From JAAYHG01 sp012735455 (GTDB taxonomy: Bacteria; Bacillota; DTU030; DUMP01): 64,000 bases of DNA. This document shows, piece by piece, positions 51,544 to 60,183 of this stretch (positions are counted from its first letter, which is position 1; the number at the start of each line of letters is the position of its first letter). Where the stretch lies: positions 62,001 to 126,000 of the forward strand of contig JBMNIX010000002.1 in NCBI GenBank assembly GCA_050951365.1, in the 5' to 3' direction. The position numbers and the translations under genes are program-made. Below the pieces are notes generated by a model. That model did no database searches and was not told where the DNA came from. It was given only the letters and a program-made list of their open reading frames with translations.

Positions 51544-53085
51544 GTGAACGACGCGGTGATCAAGGGTGCAGGCTATGTCCTGGCCCATGTTCCGAACCTT
51601 ACCTACGAACTCGGCAGCACTCAGGTCATGGAGCGCAAGAAGAACCCCGAGTCGGAGTACCTCAAGAAACTAAAGCGGCACCTCAGGAACTACGAAGAAG
51701 CCCTGGCGTATGCACCTTTCCAGGCTTACATCGGCAATATCACACCGGATGAGCTCTCAGAGATACCACGTCCTTGGTATGAAGGCGAGAAGATTCAGCC
51801 CGTCCGCGAAGGACGCTACGGCGAAATCGTGCCAGAAGATGAGTTTTACGCCTGGATGCTGCTGGTGGATACCTTTGACCTAGTGTGGCTGGAAGATGCC
51901 TACCTGGCGGAGCTGAGGCCTCGCCTCGAGAAACACCCTCTCATTGCTCCGCCCGACCTGAAAAAGTTGGGCAACGGTAAAAGCAGGGCTGAGATTGAAG
52001 AACGGGTTGAGGCAGGCGGCGCGCAGCCGCTTTATCTCGGCGATAGGTTGGTGGGCTGTGTGCGGCGAGCCCATGAGCTGGACGAGAACCTATCGGCCCA
52101 CGTCATCGCCGAGAACATGGCCACCAAGGCTTCAGCTGTGTTGGCGCTGCGACATCTGCTGGCTAAGTCAGGTACCGACCCCCAGACGGTGGACTACATT
52201 ATTGAGGCCTCGGAAGAGGCCGCCGGTGACATGAACCAGCGGGGAGGAGGCAACCTGGCCAAGGCCATTGGCGAATGGGCGGGTTGTCTGGCAGCCACTG
52301 GGTCCGATACCCGTGCCTTTTGTGCCGGGCCAGTCCACGCTCTGGTTCATGCTGCTGCCTTGGTTAAGGCTGGCTTTTACAAGAACGTGGTGGTGGTAGC
52401 CGGCGGCGCCGTAGCCAAGCTGGGCATGAACGGCAAGGACCACGTGGCCAAAGGTATGCCGCTCCTAGAGGATGTTCTCGGTGCCTTTGCCATTTTGGTG
52501 GCGGAAAACGACGGCCAAAACCCGGTCCTCCGTAGCGATTCCCTGGGTCAGCACAACATTGGCTCCGGCTCATCGCCGCAGGCGGTGATGCAGGCCCTGG
52601 TAGCGCATCCGCTGGAGCGCCTGGGGCTCAAGCTGAGCGATGTGGATAAGTACTCCGTAGAGATGCAGATCCCGGAGATGACCGAACCTGCAGGGGCGGG
52701 TGATGTGCCCACAGCCAACTACAAGATGATAGCTGCCCTTGCCGTAATGAGAAAGGAAATAGAGCGCAGTCAAATCCCTGAGTTTGTGGTCAAACACGGT
52801 ATGCCTGGTTTTGCCCCAACCCAAGGCCATATTCCCTCAGGTGTACCCTTCATCGGCCACGCCCGGGATCTTATCTTAACTGGAAAACTCCAGCGCACCA
52901 TGATTATCGGTAAAGGGAGCCTCTTCTTGGCCCGCATGACCAACCTCTTCGACGGTGTGTCGTTCCTCATAGAGAAAAATCCGGGCCGTAGCGATGTCTC
53001 CGGTGTAGGCAAAGACGCTCTGAAGAAGCTTGTTGCCGACGCTTTGCGGCAGGTTGCAGCAAACCTGGCTCCCGCCGGGGAGTAG
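51544..53085 (+). CDS. grdC: Glycine reductase protein C, beta subunit
   Basis: A 513-residue protein from a GTG after GGGGGTG. Protein C (GrdC plus GrdD) takes the carboxymethyl from selenoprotein A and releases acetyl phosphate, giving one ATP through acetate kinase. The C-terminal two-thirds has a thiolase-like/FabH-like fold with the cysteine in DTRAFCAGPVHALVHAA and GRSDVSGVGKDALKKL. Overall sequence and place between grdB and grdD agree with the family. Confidence 0.95.
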   Translation: MNDAVIKGAGYVLAHVPNLTYELGSTQVMERKKNPESEYLKKLKRHLRNYEEALAYAPFQAYIGNITPDELSEIPRPWYEGEKIQPVREGRYGEIVPEDEFYAWMLLVDTFDLVWLEDAYLAELRPRLEKHPLIAPPDLKKLGNGKSRAEIEERVEAGGAQPLYLGDRLVGCVRRAHELDENLSAHVIAENMATKASAVLALRHLLAKSGTDPQTVDYIIEASEEAAGDMNQRGGGNLAKAIGEWAGCLAATGSDTRAFCAGPVHALVHAAALVKAGFYKNVVVVAGGAVAKLGMNGKDHVAKGMPLLEDVLGAFAILVAENDGQNPVLRSDSLGQHNIGSGSSPQAVMQALVAHPLERLGLKLSDVDKYSVEMQIPEMTEPAGAGDVPTANYKMIAALAVMRKEIERSQIPEFVVKHGMPGFAPTQGHIPSGVPFIGHARDLILTGKLQRTMIIGKGSLFLARMTNLFDGVSFLIEKNPGRSDVSGVGKDALKKLVADALRQVAANLAPAGE

Positions 53086-53096
53086 GGGGTCAGAAC

Positions 53097-54242
53097 ATGG
53101 ATGCTAAGGCTTATTTAGCAGAGCTGTTTCAAGACCTGGCGGATGGTTTAGAGACCGGACGTATGGGAAGGCGCTTGGCGGTTGGGGTAACCACCTTGGG
53201 GAGCGAGCACGGTATGGCCGAGATGGTGCGGGGAGCAGAGCTTGCTGCCCAGGCCGATCCCGGCTTGGAGGTGGTCCTCATCGGGCCCCGGGTGGACTCG
53301 CCGCTGCCGCAAGAGGTGTGTACCTGCGAGGAGGAAGCCCATGAGCGAATGGATGGGCTTCTTTCCTCCGGCCGCATTGCTGCTGCGGTTACTATGCACT
53401 ACCCCTTTCCGGTGGGTGTGGCAACAGTGGGAAGGGTTATCACCCCGGCTCGAGGGCGGCCACTGCTACTTAGCACAACCACTGGTACCAGCGCTGCCCA
53501 AAGAATACCTGCCTTGGTGAAAAACGCGGTCTATGGTGTAGCGGTGGCCAAGGCCTTGGGGATGAGAGAACCATCCTTGGGCATACTGAACGTGGATGGA
53601 TCACGCCAGGCCGAGAGACAGCTCAAGAAGCTAGTTGCCGGCGGTTATGCTCTCAAGTTTGCGCAAACGGTACGGGCGGAAAAGGGTGCCATCATGCGTG
53701 GGAACGATCTCTTGGCAGGTAGTCCTGATGTGATGGTTACCGATACTCTTACCGGCAACCTGCTGATGAAAATATTCAGTGCTTACAGCACGGGTGGCAG
53801 TTACGAGGCTTTAGGCTACGGTTATGGTCCGGGCGTAGGGGTGGGTTGGGACCGTATAGTGAACATTGTGTCACGTGCCTCTGGCGCCCCTGTTATCGCT
53901 GGCGCTGTGGCCTTTGCCGCCACCTGTGCTGCTGCTGATCTACCTAAGATTGTAGCGCGCGAATGGGAAGCGGCTCGCCAGGCCGGCATAGAGGATCTGC
54001 TAGAGGTCACTATCGAAGTAAAGGAAGAAAAAGGCCAAGAGGTGAAGCCGCCACCGGTTCGCCCAACTGGAGCAGAGATCGGTGGGGTGGATGTACTGGA
54101 GATTGAGGATGCAGCCCGGGAGCTGTGGCGTTGTGGTATCTATGCCGAGACAGGAATGGGCTGTGAAGGCCCCGTTATCCTGGTGGCTGCAGAGGACAAG
54201 GAGCGAGCACAAGAGGTGCTGCGCAAGGGAGGCTACGTATGA
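53097..54242 (+). CDS. grdD: Glycine reductase protein C, alpha subunit
   Basis: A 381-residue subunit of the fatty-acid/phospholipid-synthesis-protein (PlsX-like) fold family. The acetyl-thioester cysteine near the C-terminus is Cys356 in AETGMGCEGPVILVAA, matching Cys359 of E. acidaminophilum GrdD. The middle contains SPDVMVTDTLTGNLLMKIFS and GYGPGVGVGWDRIVNIVSRA. It is 11 bases after grdC. The operon ends here at a hairpin. Confidence 0.95.
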   Translation: MDAKAYLAELFQDLADGLETGRMGRRLAVGVTTLGSEHGMAEMVRGAELAAQADPGLEVVLIGPRVDSPLPQEVCTCEEEAHERMDGLLSSGRIAAAVTMHYPFPVGVATVGRVITPARGRPLLLSTTTGTSAAQRIPALVKNAVYGVAVAKALGMREPSLGILNVDGSRQAERQLKKLVAGGYALKFAQTVRAEKGAIMRGNDLLAGSPDVMVTDTLTGNLLMKIFSAYSTGGSYEALGYGYGPGVGVGWDRIVNIVSRASGAPVIAGAVAFAATCAAADLPKIVAREWEAARQAGIEDLLEVTIEVKEEKGQEVKPPPVRPTGAEIGGVDVLEIEDAARELWRCGIYAETGMGCEGPVILVAAEDKERAQEVLRKGGYV

Positions 54243-54273
54243 ATGAAGGGGTGGCTACGAGCCGCCCCTTCAT
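54243..54273 (+). terminator. Hairpin at the end of the grd operon
   Basis: ATGAAGGGGTGGCT (54243-54256) pairs with AGCCGCCCCTTCAT (54260-54273), one mismatch, three-base loop. It begins right at the grdD stop. No T-run follows; termination is probable but not certain. Confidence 0.6.
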
Positions 54274-54344
54274 AGTAATAGGGCAGGAGTAGACCGCCTA
54301 GAAAGCGAATGATACCTTAGATTTGCGGCCTAAGGAGGAGCGGC

Positions 54345-55166
54345 ATGAACGGGCAGGAGCACAAGAAGAACAAGAGCATGGTTGTTTGCAGGCAAAAGCT
54401 ACGGCAGTTGCGCCGGGAACGCGGCCTCTCGCTCACAGAGCTTGCCGTGCGTGCAGGCATTTCCACATCATACCTCAGCGAGGTGGAACACGGGCGTAAG
54501 TCACCCTCCCTATCGGTACTGCACCGTATAGCCGCTGCTCTCAATCTGGAACCGGCTTCTCTGCTACAGGAGTCGGGGACAGTGAGCCGCATCACTCCTG
54601 GCGAGCGGGTAAGGCTCCTGCGCACCGAGCGCAAGCTTACCCTGGCTGCTCTGGCAGAGCAGGCTGGAATCACCCCTTCTTACCTAAGTGAGATCGAGCG
54701 CGGGCGTGCCAACCCTGCGTTTCCTACCCTGCTGAGTTTGGCTGCTGCCCTGGATGTATCCCTTACTCAGCTCTGGGGGCCACTGGCGGGCTTAGGCCAG
54801 CGCCTGCGGCAAGTGCGCGAGGAGCAGGGATTGAGCCAGGCGGAGTTGGCACTCAGGGCCCGGGTTTCCGCCGGCCTTGTGGGTCAGGTGGAACGCGGCG
54901 AAGTCCAGCCTTCCCTAGATACTGTTGAGGCCTTAGCAGCAGTCCTGGGGGTCTCGCCGTGTTTTCTCATACAGGAGGAAGATCCTTCGGTCCTATATTC
55001 GCGGCTGAGCCCTTGTGTGCGCCAACTCTTAGAAGAACCGCGAGTTCAAACTGTACTTGAACGCCTCTGTACCTGTTCCCAGGAGGAGCTCCGTTTTATA
55101 TTGGAGTTTATAGACCTTTACAAAAGCCATCACAAAGGCCCGACAACAGAAAAGGAGTTGCCCTAA
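54345..55166 (+). CDS. Transcriptional regulator with three tandem XRE-type HTH domains
   Basis: A 273-residue protein with AAGGAGGAG before the ATG. Three Cro/CI-type helix-turn-helix domains follow each other: residues 17-73 (GLSLTELAVRAGISTSYLSE), 87-143 (LTLAALAEQAGITPSYLSEI) and 151-207 (GLSQAELALRARVSAGLVGQ). A C-terminal helical tail has a pair of cysteines (LCTCSQEELRF). No ligand or cupin domain is present. It lies 103 bases after grdD and before, and convergent with, the HesB-like selenoprotein; control of one of these is a guess from position. It could bind a long or repeated operator. Confidence 0.85.
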   Translation: MNGQEHKKNKSMVVCRQKLRQLRRERGLSLTELAVRAGISTSYLSEVEHGRKSPSLSVLHRIAAALNLEPASLLQESGTVSRITPGERVRLLRTERKLTLAALAEQAGITPSYLSEIERGRANPAFPTLLSLAAALDVSLTQLWGPLAGLGQRLRQVREEQGLSQAELALRARVSAGLVGQVERGEVQPSLDTVEALAAVLGVSPCFLIQEEDPSVLYSRLSPCVRQLLEEPRVQTVLERLCTCSQEELRFILEFIDLYKSHHKGPTTEKELP

Positions 55167-55447
55167 GCAACTCCATCCAGGGTAAGATAGCGGAAGGGGC
55201 CCCAGCCAACCAAGTCCACAAAAATCCCTTCCGGCCCAACATCCATCTCACTGCTAATGTACACTTCAATACCGTCAAGGGTTTGACGTTCATACCCTGC
55301 GCTGCTGTACGGTGCGCCTGCAATCACGGCAGGACGAATTACCGGTCCACCTCAGCCACCGCATTGCTCGTACTGGACTCGGATAGCAGTGTGGCCCTTG
55401 GTCTTGAGATGCTTCTTCGCCTCATCGGTTATGGTTATCTTGGTCAT
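55163..55447 (-). CDS. HesB-like small selenoprotein (in-frame TGA)
   Basis: A 94-residue frame on the minus strand, interrupted only by a TGA at 55354-55352 (residue 32). ATG at 55447 has GGGAGG seven bases upstream. Sequence: ITITDEAKKHLKTKGHTAIR, then YEQCGGUGGPVI, and after the TGA an unbroken conserved-looking stretch (GYERQTLDGIEVYISSEMDV). The pattern resembles HesB/IscA-like proteins; a HesB-like selenoprotein family is known from Clostridia. A stem GGAC/GTCC (55348-55345, 55335-55332) with a CGGTAATTC loop just after the TGA is a candidate SECIS. The end overlaps the XRE gene by four bases. Function is unknown, perhaps in iron-sulfur or selenium handling. Confidence 0.85.
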
Positions 55448-55660
55448 AACCAGTCCTCCCTTCTGCCCCTTGGTGTGCCCGTTTTGGTCGAAAACACATC
55501 ATCGCTTGCATTTCAATTATACTACAGACTCTCTTCGCTGTAAACCAGGATTTGTCTTTCGCTCGGACTTTGTTTCGTTGCGGCTGGCGCAATCCTCTAT
55601 ACTTCTCGTAGTCTAGTCTGTTCTAATGGGAGCCGGACTATCCTGCAGGGAGGCTCAGCT

Positions 55661-56557
55661 ATGAAACCTCAACTGGCCCTAGCTTTGGCCGTGGCAGCTG
55701 TCTCGTTTGCGGCACCCCTCATTAAACTAGCCTCCGCGCCGCCCCTGGCTGTTGCTTTTTACCGCTTGTTTTTTGCGTCTGTGGCAACGTTCATATTTGC
55801 CCGGGGTAAGACAGGGCTACTTATCGGCCGCTCCCTGCAGCTTACGGTGCTGGCGGGGGTGTTCTTAGGACTTCACTTTGCTGTCTGGATTGCCTCTCTA
55901 AGTTATACCAGTGTAATGAGCTCCGTGGTGCTGGTTACCCTGCAGCCGGTGCTGGTGGCTCTGGTTTCTAGACTTTGCTTTGGAGAGCACATCAGCTTAC
56001 AAGGGGTGGTAGGTATAGGCCTAGCTCTCTTAGGTGGGCTGGCCTTGGCCGTATTTGACCTTGGAGGCGGTGTGAGCAGCCTTTATGGTGATCTCCTGGC
56101 CTTTCTGGGGGCAGTCTTTGTCTCCCTGTATTTCCTCCTAGGCCGTCGTGTGCGTCAAGAGGTGAGTACCCTTTCTTACACCTTTTGGGCCTACACCGTA
56201 GCTGCGGCCACGTTACTTCTCCTGGCTTCAGTGCTACGAGTACCCCTGAGCGGCTTTCCGGGGACGGACTGGTTGGTTTTCTTGGCTTTGGCCTTGGTCT
56301 GCACCCTCTTAGGGCACTCGGTGTTTAACTGGTCTCTGGCCTACCTGTCTGCTACTTCTGTCACCGTAGCCATCCTAGGCGAACCGCTGGGCGCTAGCCT
56401 CTGGGCCTACCTTATCTTTGGTGAGACCCCCGAACCGCTGCAGTATGCCGCCGGGGTCCTCCTCCTTAGCGGGGTCTGCCTTTATCTTTCTACTGAAGCC
56501 AGACTTTCAAGCCAGAGATCTTCCACAGAAGGCCCTAGTTTAGGAAAGATGACCTGA
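55661..56557 (+). CDS. EamA/DMT-family transporter
   Basis: A 298-residue ten-helix permease. ATG after CAGGGAGGC. Repeat one: LALAVAAVSFAAPLIKLA to TLQPVLVALVSRLCFGEHIS; repeat two: GDLLAFLGAVFVSLYFLLG to AILGEPLGASLWAYLIFGET. The motif pair is standard for EamA exporters. Sequence differs from the first EamA protein of this window. Substrate unknown. It is monocistronic, ended by a terminator. Confidence 0.88.
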   Translation: MKPQLALALAVAAVSFAAPLIKLASAPPLAVAFYRLFFASVATFIFARGKTGLLIGRSLQLTVLAGVFLGLHFAVWIASLSYTSVMSSVVLVTLQPVLVALVSRLCFGEHISLQGVVGIGLALLGGLALAVFDLGGGVSSLYGDLLAFLGAVFVSLYFLLGRRVRQEVSTLSYTFWAYTVAAATLLLLASVLRVPLSGFPGTDWLVFLALALVCTLLGHSVFNWSLAYLSATSVTVAILGEPLGASLWAYLIFGETPEPLQYAAGVLLLSGVCLYLSTEARLSSQRSSTEGPSLGKMT

Positions 56558-56596
56558 CCCTGTGGCATTCATCGGCTGCAGAAAACAGTACCTCAA

Positions 56597-56620
56597 AAGA
56601 CAGCCCTTAGGGGCTTTTTT
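56597..56620 (+). terminator. Terminator of the second EamA gene
   Basis: AGCCC (56602-56606), loop TTAG, GGGCT (56611-56615) and six T; the flanking AAAAG and CTTTTTTG lengthen the stem. Confidence 0.75.
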
Positions 56621-56721
56621 GGTCTTCAAAAATTGTCGGCAACCCTTCTGGTAAAAGAAGGAAATGAGGTGCTGCACGGGGAAGTCTAAAGGGCTTACTA
56701 CTGCAGCATGAGGTGGTTTCT

Positions 56722-57873
56722 TTGACTCAGGATACAGGAAAGAGCGGCCTCTGGGCCGCCCTATTCATCATACTGCTACTTCCCTTCCTTTTCTTGCGTC
56801 AAGGGGCAGGGAGTCTCTCCCTTGCAGCTCCCCGGCTGGGGCTACCCGCTTCTATTCCCCGGGCGAATGTGCTTTGGGACTTCCAGGGGAGCGAAACGGA
56901 GTTACCTGTTTGGCTAGGTGGACCTCTTCTTGGGAGCCAGTACCTGGCAGCAATGAGTCCAACGACTTTAGTTGCCTTGGATCAAGAAGGGAAGCCCCTG
57001 TGGCGGGAAGAGGTGCCATCTGGTTTTAAAGTTCAAAACAACGGCAAAGAACTATTGCTGGCCTTAAGTTCGGGCCAAATTACTCTTTTTGATGCGGCTG
57101 GGGTTGTCTGGGGCAGGCCTTCTGTCTGGCCGGCCGAGGCACTGGCGCTAGCCTCCGACGGCCGGGCTGCAGTGGTGCGGGGACCGGTGTTGGAAGGGAC
57201 TGGCTCCTTGATAGAAGAGGTGAGCTTTTTTACTCCCAGTGGGGCGGTTATCGGCGAACAAGTCCTGAGAAACACGTCTTCGCTGAAGCTAACACCTGCA
57301 GCTTCGGGCTGGCTAATAGCCACAGTGGGCCTAGGAAGCCGGGATACAAAAGCGCGCCTTTCTCTGCTAACGGATAAAGGGGAGCGTGCAAGGGAAATCT
57401 GGAGCAGTCCTGAGCTCATCCAGACCTTTAGCGCTCAAGGAGAGTGGATTGCCGCCGCTGGCGGCAGTCTGGTTCACCTCAGCCTGTCAGAAGGTGAGTC
57501 TCATGATTTAGAACTCACCAATCCGGCGTCGCATCTGGCCTGGACCCAGGATGGGAACCTTCTTGTCGCTGAAAGCGGAGGCACGGCATCGGCACCTTCC
57601 CGGGTTACTCTGCTCGCGCCGACAGGGAAAAAACTCTGGCAGCGCCGCTTACGTGGCCCCTGCCGCGGGCTCTTCATTCGTGAGGACACTGTGCTGGTAG
57701 CAGATAATGAGTTCGTCTATGCCTTAGGCCGTAATGGCAAACCTGTCTGGTGTTATGAAGCTCCTATAAACATAGAGCACCTTCTGCCTCTGGCCGTGGG
57801 TGACCAGGTGCTATTGCAGCTGGATAGCAACCGACTACTCCTTCTTGTACCCTCGGTTCCGGCAGGCTCTTAA
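56722..57873 (+). CDS. Secreted or membrane-anchored beta-propeller-like protein (PQQ/WD-type repeats)
   Basis: A 383-residue protein. TTG at 56722 (TQDTGKSGLWAALF) is preferred since GAGGTG is five bases before it. A hydrophobic N-terminal segment (LWAALFIILLLPFLFL) follows, then repeats that look like propeller blades: TTLVALDQEGKPLWREEVP, GQITLFDAAGVVWGR, RVTLLAPTGKKLWQRRL, and FVYALGRNGKPVWCYEAP. The Asp/Asn-x-x-Gly-x-x-x-Trp pattern is that of PQQ-like or WD repeats. I do not recognise a specific family. It overlaps the convergent ferredoxin gene by four bases. Confidence 0.75.
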   Translation: MTQDTGKSGLWAALFIILLLPFLFLRQGAGSLSLAAPRLGLPASIPRANVLWDFQGSETELPVWLGGPLLGSQYLAAMSPTTLVALDQEGKPLWREEVPSGFKVQNNGKELLLALSSGQITLFDAAGVVWGRPSVWPAEALALASDGRAAVVRGPVLEGTGSLIEEVSFFTPSGAVIGEQVLRNTSSLKLTPAASGWLIATVGLGSRDTKARLSLLTDKGERAREIWSSPELIQTFSAQGEWIAAAGGSLVHLSLSEGESHDLELTNPASHLAWTQDGNLLVAESGGTASAPSRVTLLAPTGKKLWQRRLRGPCRGLFIREDTVLVADNEFVYALGRNGKPVWCYEAPINIEHLLPLAVGDQVLLQLDSNRLLLLVPSVPAGS

Positions 57874-58244
57874 CCGTGAATAAGCTGGGGCAGACAGTGT
57901 GTGCAGACCCAGAGGCTTTCACCCTTAATGCGCACGGGGATCAAGGCGCTACTCTGTTCTCCCGTCCCGCACTTGAAGCATGTGATCTCTGTTTCCGCCG
58001 GGCGTTGTGCGGCTGCCACTGCAGCTGCCTGGGCATCGAAGGCTGGCGCCTCGCGTTCTTCCAGACTCAGTGCACCCTGGGGGCAAAGGGGGAGGCAGAA
58101 CCCGGCGCCGTCACAGAGTTCTTCTCTTAGCACCCGCGCCTTACCGTCCACTATTTGGATGGCTCCTTCAGCACAGGGCGTTACACAGAGGCCGCAACCG
58201 TTGCACTTCTCCTCATCAATTCGCACTATCTTACGCTTGGGCAT
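57870..58244 (-). CDS. Two-cluster ferredoxin with C-terminal zinc-ribbon-like tail
   Basis: A 124-residue protein with AAAGGAGG before the ATG. The N-terminal half is a bacterial ferredoxin: KCNGCGLCVTPCAEGAI and LCDGAGFCLPLCPQGAL. The second site is CDGAGFCLPLCP, in which the second cysteine of the normal CxxC is replaced by Gly-Ala. The C-terminal 40 residues hold two CxxC pairs (CFKCG, CTHC), a probable zinc ribbon. Such ferredoxins act as electron carriers in the cytoplasm; the tail may bind a partner. Confidence 0.88.
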   Translation of the reverse strand: MPKRKIVRIDEEKCNGCGLCVTPCAEGAIQIVDGKARVLREELCDGAGFCLPLCPQGALSLEEREAPAFDAQAAAVAAAQRPAETEITCFKCGTGEQSSALIPVRIKGESLWVCTHCLPQLIHG

Positions 58245-58386
58245 GAAACATCCTCCTTTCTGGACTATTTTAATCCAGTTGGCTAATCAAAAGCAAGCTT
58301 TGCTCGCTGCAGGAATTTAATCCCGCAGAAGGAAATACTATACTTAGATAATTTTCAGTGTGAAGGTTAGCTAAAGGAGAGTTCGC

Positions 58387-59808
58387 ATGCTATCTCAAGA
58401 TAAAACCAAAGCCTTGCGCAGCATCCCGGCGGTGGAGACACTGCTGGCGGCTGCGCCGGTGGCAGAACTGCTCAAGGATCACCCGCGCGCTTTAGTGGTG
58501 GCAGCAGCCCGGGAAGTGACCGCCCAGGCACGGCAGGCTATCCTGGTCTCTTCCGCAGGGGACAGGCTGCTAGAGTTAAGCTTAGATGATTTGGTAGCAA
58601 AGCTGGTGGCGCGTGTACATGCCGCGGCGCGCCCGCACCTTACTCGGGTTATCAACGCTACCGGTGTTGTAGTGCATACAAATCTTGGCCGGGCACCCCT
58701 GGCGGAATCCGCGCGCCGTGCCCTAGGAACCATTGCTGAAGGTTATTCCAACCTGGAGTACGACCTAGAGCGTGGTGAGCGTGGTTCGCGTCATGACCAT
58801 TGCGCAGACCTCCTGTGCGAGCTCACTGGGGCAGAGGCAGCGCTGGTGGTGAACAACAATGCAGCAGCTGTGCTGATGGTTCTGGCTGCCTTAGCGGCCG
58901 GGCGTGAGGTTGTGGTGGCCCGAGGGCAGTTGGTGGAAATAGGCGGTTCCTTCCGCATCCCTGAGGTGATGGCAGCTAGTGGCTGCCGTTTGCGGGAGGT
59001 GGGGACAACCAACAAGGTTTACCCGCGCGACTATGCGGCAGCCATAGGGGAGGAAACGGCTTTACTCCTTAAGGTGCACACCAGCAACTATCGTATCCTG
59101 GGCTTTACTGCCAGTGTCAGCGGGGCTGAACTGGCTGTCCTGGGGGCTCAGCACGGCCTGCCCACCATGGAGGACTTAGGCAGTGGCGTGTTGATGGATT
59201 TGAGCGAGATCGGCTTAGAAAAGGAACCTACTGTGCAGGAGAGTATTGCTGCCGGGGTGGATATTGTGACCTTTAGCGGCGACAAGCTGTTGGGTGGGCC
59301 GCAGGCAGGCATTATAGTGGGGAAGAAGGCCCTACTGGATAAGATTAAGCGCCATCCCTTGGCTCGGGCGCTACGGGTCGGTAAGCTTACCTTAGCTGCC
59401 TTGGAAGCTACCCTGCGCCTGTACCGGGATCCAGAGCGGGCGTGGCAGGAGATTCCTACACTGCGAGCCTTGAGACTAGGAGTGGGCGAACTGAGAGAAC
59501 GTGCTGAGCGCTTGGCACGGGCCATAAATGCCATTAGTGGGCTTTCAGCCACAGTGCTTCCCGGCGTATCGGAGGTGGGAGGCGGTTCGCTGCCTTTGGC
59601 TGAGCTGCCGACATATGTGGTGGGTATTAGCTGTGATCATTGGACGCCAGATGAACTGGCTGCCACCCTACGCCAGGGAGCATTGCCGGTGATAGGCCGT
59701 ATCAAGGACAACCGTCTGCTGCTGGATCCGCGTACCGTAGCGCCAGAGGAGGACAAGTTGTTGGTAAGGGCCCTGGGTGCGGCGCTGGGCATCTCTAGGG
59801 GGGACTAG
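58387..59808 (+). CDS. selA: L-seryl-tRNA(Sec) selenium transferase
   Basis: A 473-residue PLP enzyme that turns Ser-tRNA(Sec) into Sec-tRNA(Sec) with selenophosphate. N-terminal tRNA-binding helices, then INATGVVVHTNLGRAPL, the PLP-site region TGAEAALVVNNNAAAVL, and the Schiff-base lysine Lys300 in TFSGDKLLGGPQAG. Ends with LLDPRTVAPEEDKLL. AAAGGAGAG before the ATG. With selB and tRNA-Sec downstream it gives a nearly complete Sec decoding set; selD is not in the window. Confidence 0.97.
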   Translation: MLSQDKTKALRSIPAVETLLAAAPVAELLKDHPRALVVAAAREVTAQARQAILVSSAGDRLLELSLDDLVAKLVARVHAAARPHLTRVINATGVVVHTNLGRAPLAESARRALGTIAEGYSNLEYDLERGERGSRHDHCADLLCELTGAEAALVVNNNAAAVLMVLAALAAGREVVVARGQLVEIGGSFRIPEVMAASGCRLREVGTTNKVYPRDYAAAIGEETALLLKVHTSNYRILGFTASVSGAELAVLGAQHGLPTMEDLGSGVLMDLSEIGLEKEPTVQESIAAGVDIVTFSGDKLLGGPQAGIIVGKKALLDKIKRHPLARALRVGKLTLAALEATLRLYRDPERAWQEIPTLRALRLGVGELRERAERLARAINAISGLSATVLPGVSEVGGGSLPLAELPTYVVGISCDHWTPDELAATLRQGALPVIGRIKDNRLLLDPRTVAPEEDKLLVRALGAALGISRGD

Positions 59809-59809
59809 A

Positions 59810-60169
59810 ATGCCGGGGCGTGTCTATCTGGTGGAAGCCATTTTCCTGTTACCTGGCTCGTTCTTCTTATTCCAATACCTGGCCCCGCGCCTCAGTCCCT
59901 GGATCAGTGCGCCTTTGGTGTTTGTCCTTACGCTCTTGGTCGGGGAGCTTGTTCTAGCACTCTTGAATCGGGAGCTGGCTGCCCCGTACTTGGATGATAC
60001 TATGCTGGATGTCTTCATGTTTGGCCTCTTTGGAATTCTTGCGGCCGTGGCTTACCAGGGAGTAGAGCTGTATCTTGGCGTAACCCCAAACCTGGGCCTC
60101 ATCGCTGTCTTGGTCTTTTTTCTATTCTTGAGCCTGAGCGAAAATGGTCGGCACCGGTCCCGTTATTAG
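59810..60169 (+). CDS. Small membrane protein between selA and selB
   Basis: A 119-residue protein. The ATG at 59810 is next to the selA stop, with GGGGGGA upstream; a longer frame inside selA is rejected. About four hydrophobic segments: VYLVEAIFLLPGSFFLFQYL, ISAPLVFVLTLLVGELVLAL, VFMFGLFGILAAVAYQGVEL and LGLIAVLVFFLFLSLSE. I do not recognise a family. The tight spacing (1 base to selA, 14 to selB) makes it part of the selenium operon, so a link to selenium supply or to membrane-bound Sec enzymes is possible but unproven. Confidence 0.7.
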   Translation: MPGRVYLVEAIFLLPGSFFLFQYLAPRLSPWISAPLVFVLTLLVGELVLALLNRELAAPYLDDTMLDVFMFGLFGILAAVAYQGVELYLGVTPNLGLIAVLVFFLFLSLSENGRHRSRY

Positions 60170-60183
60170 GAGGGTAGGAGCGA

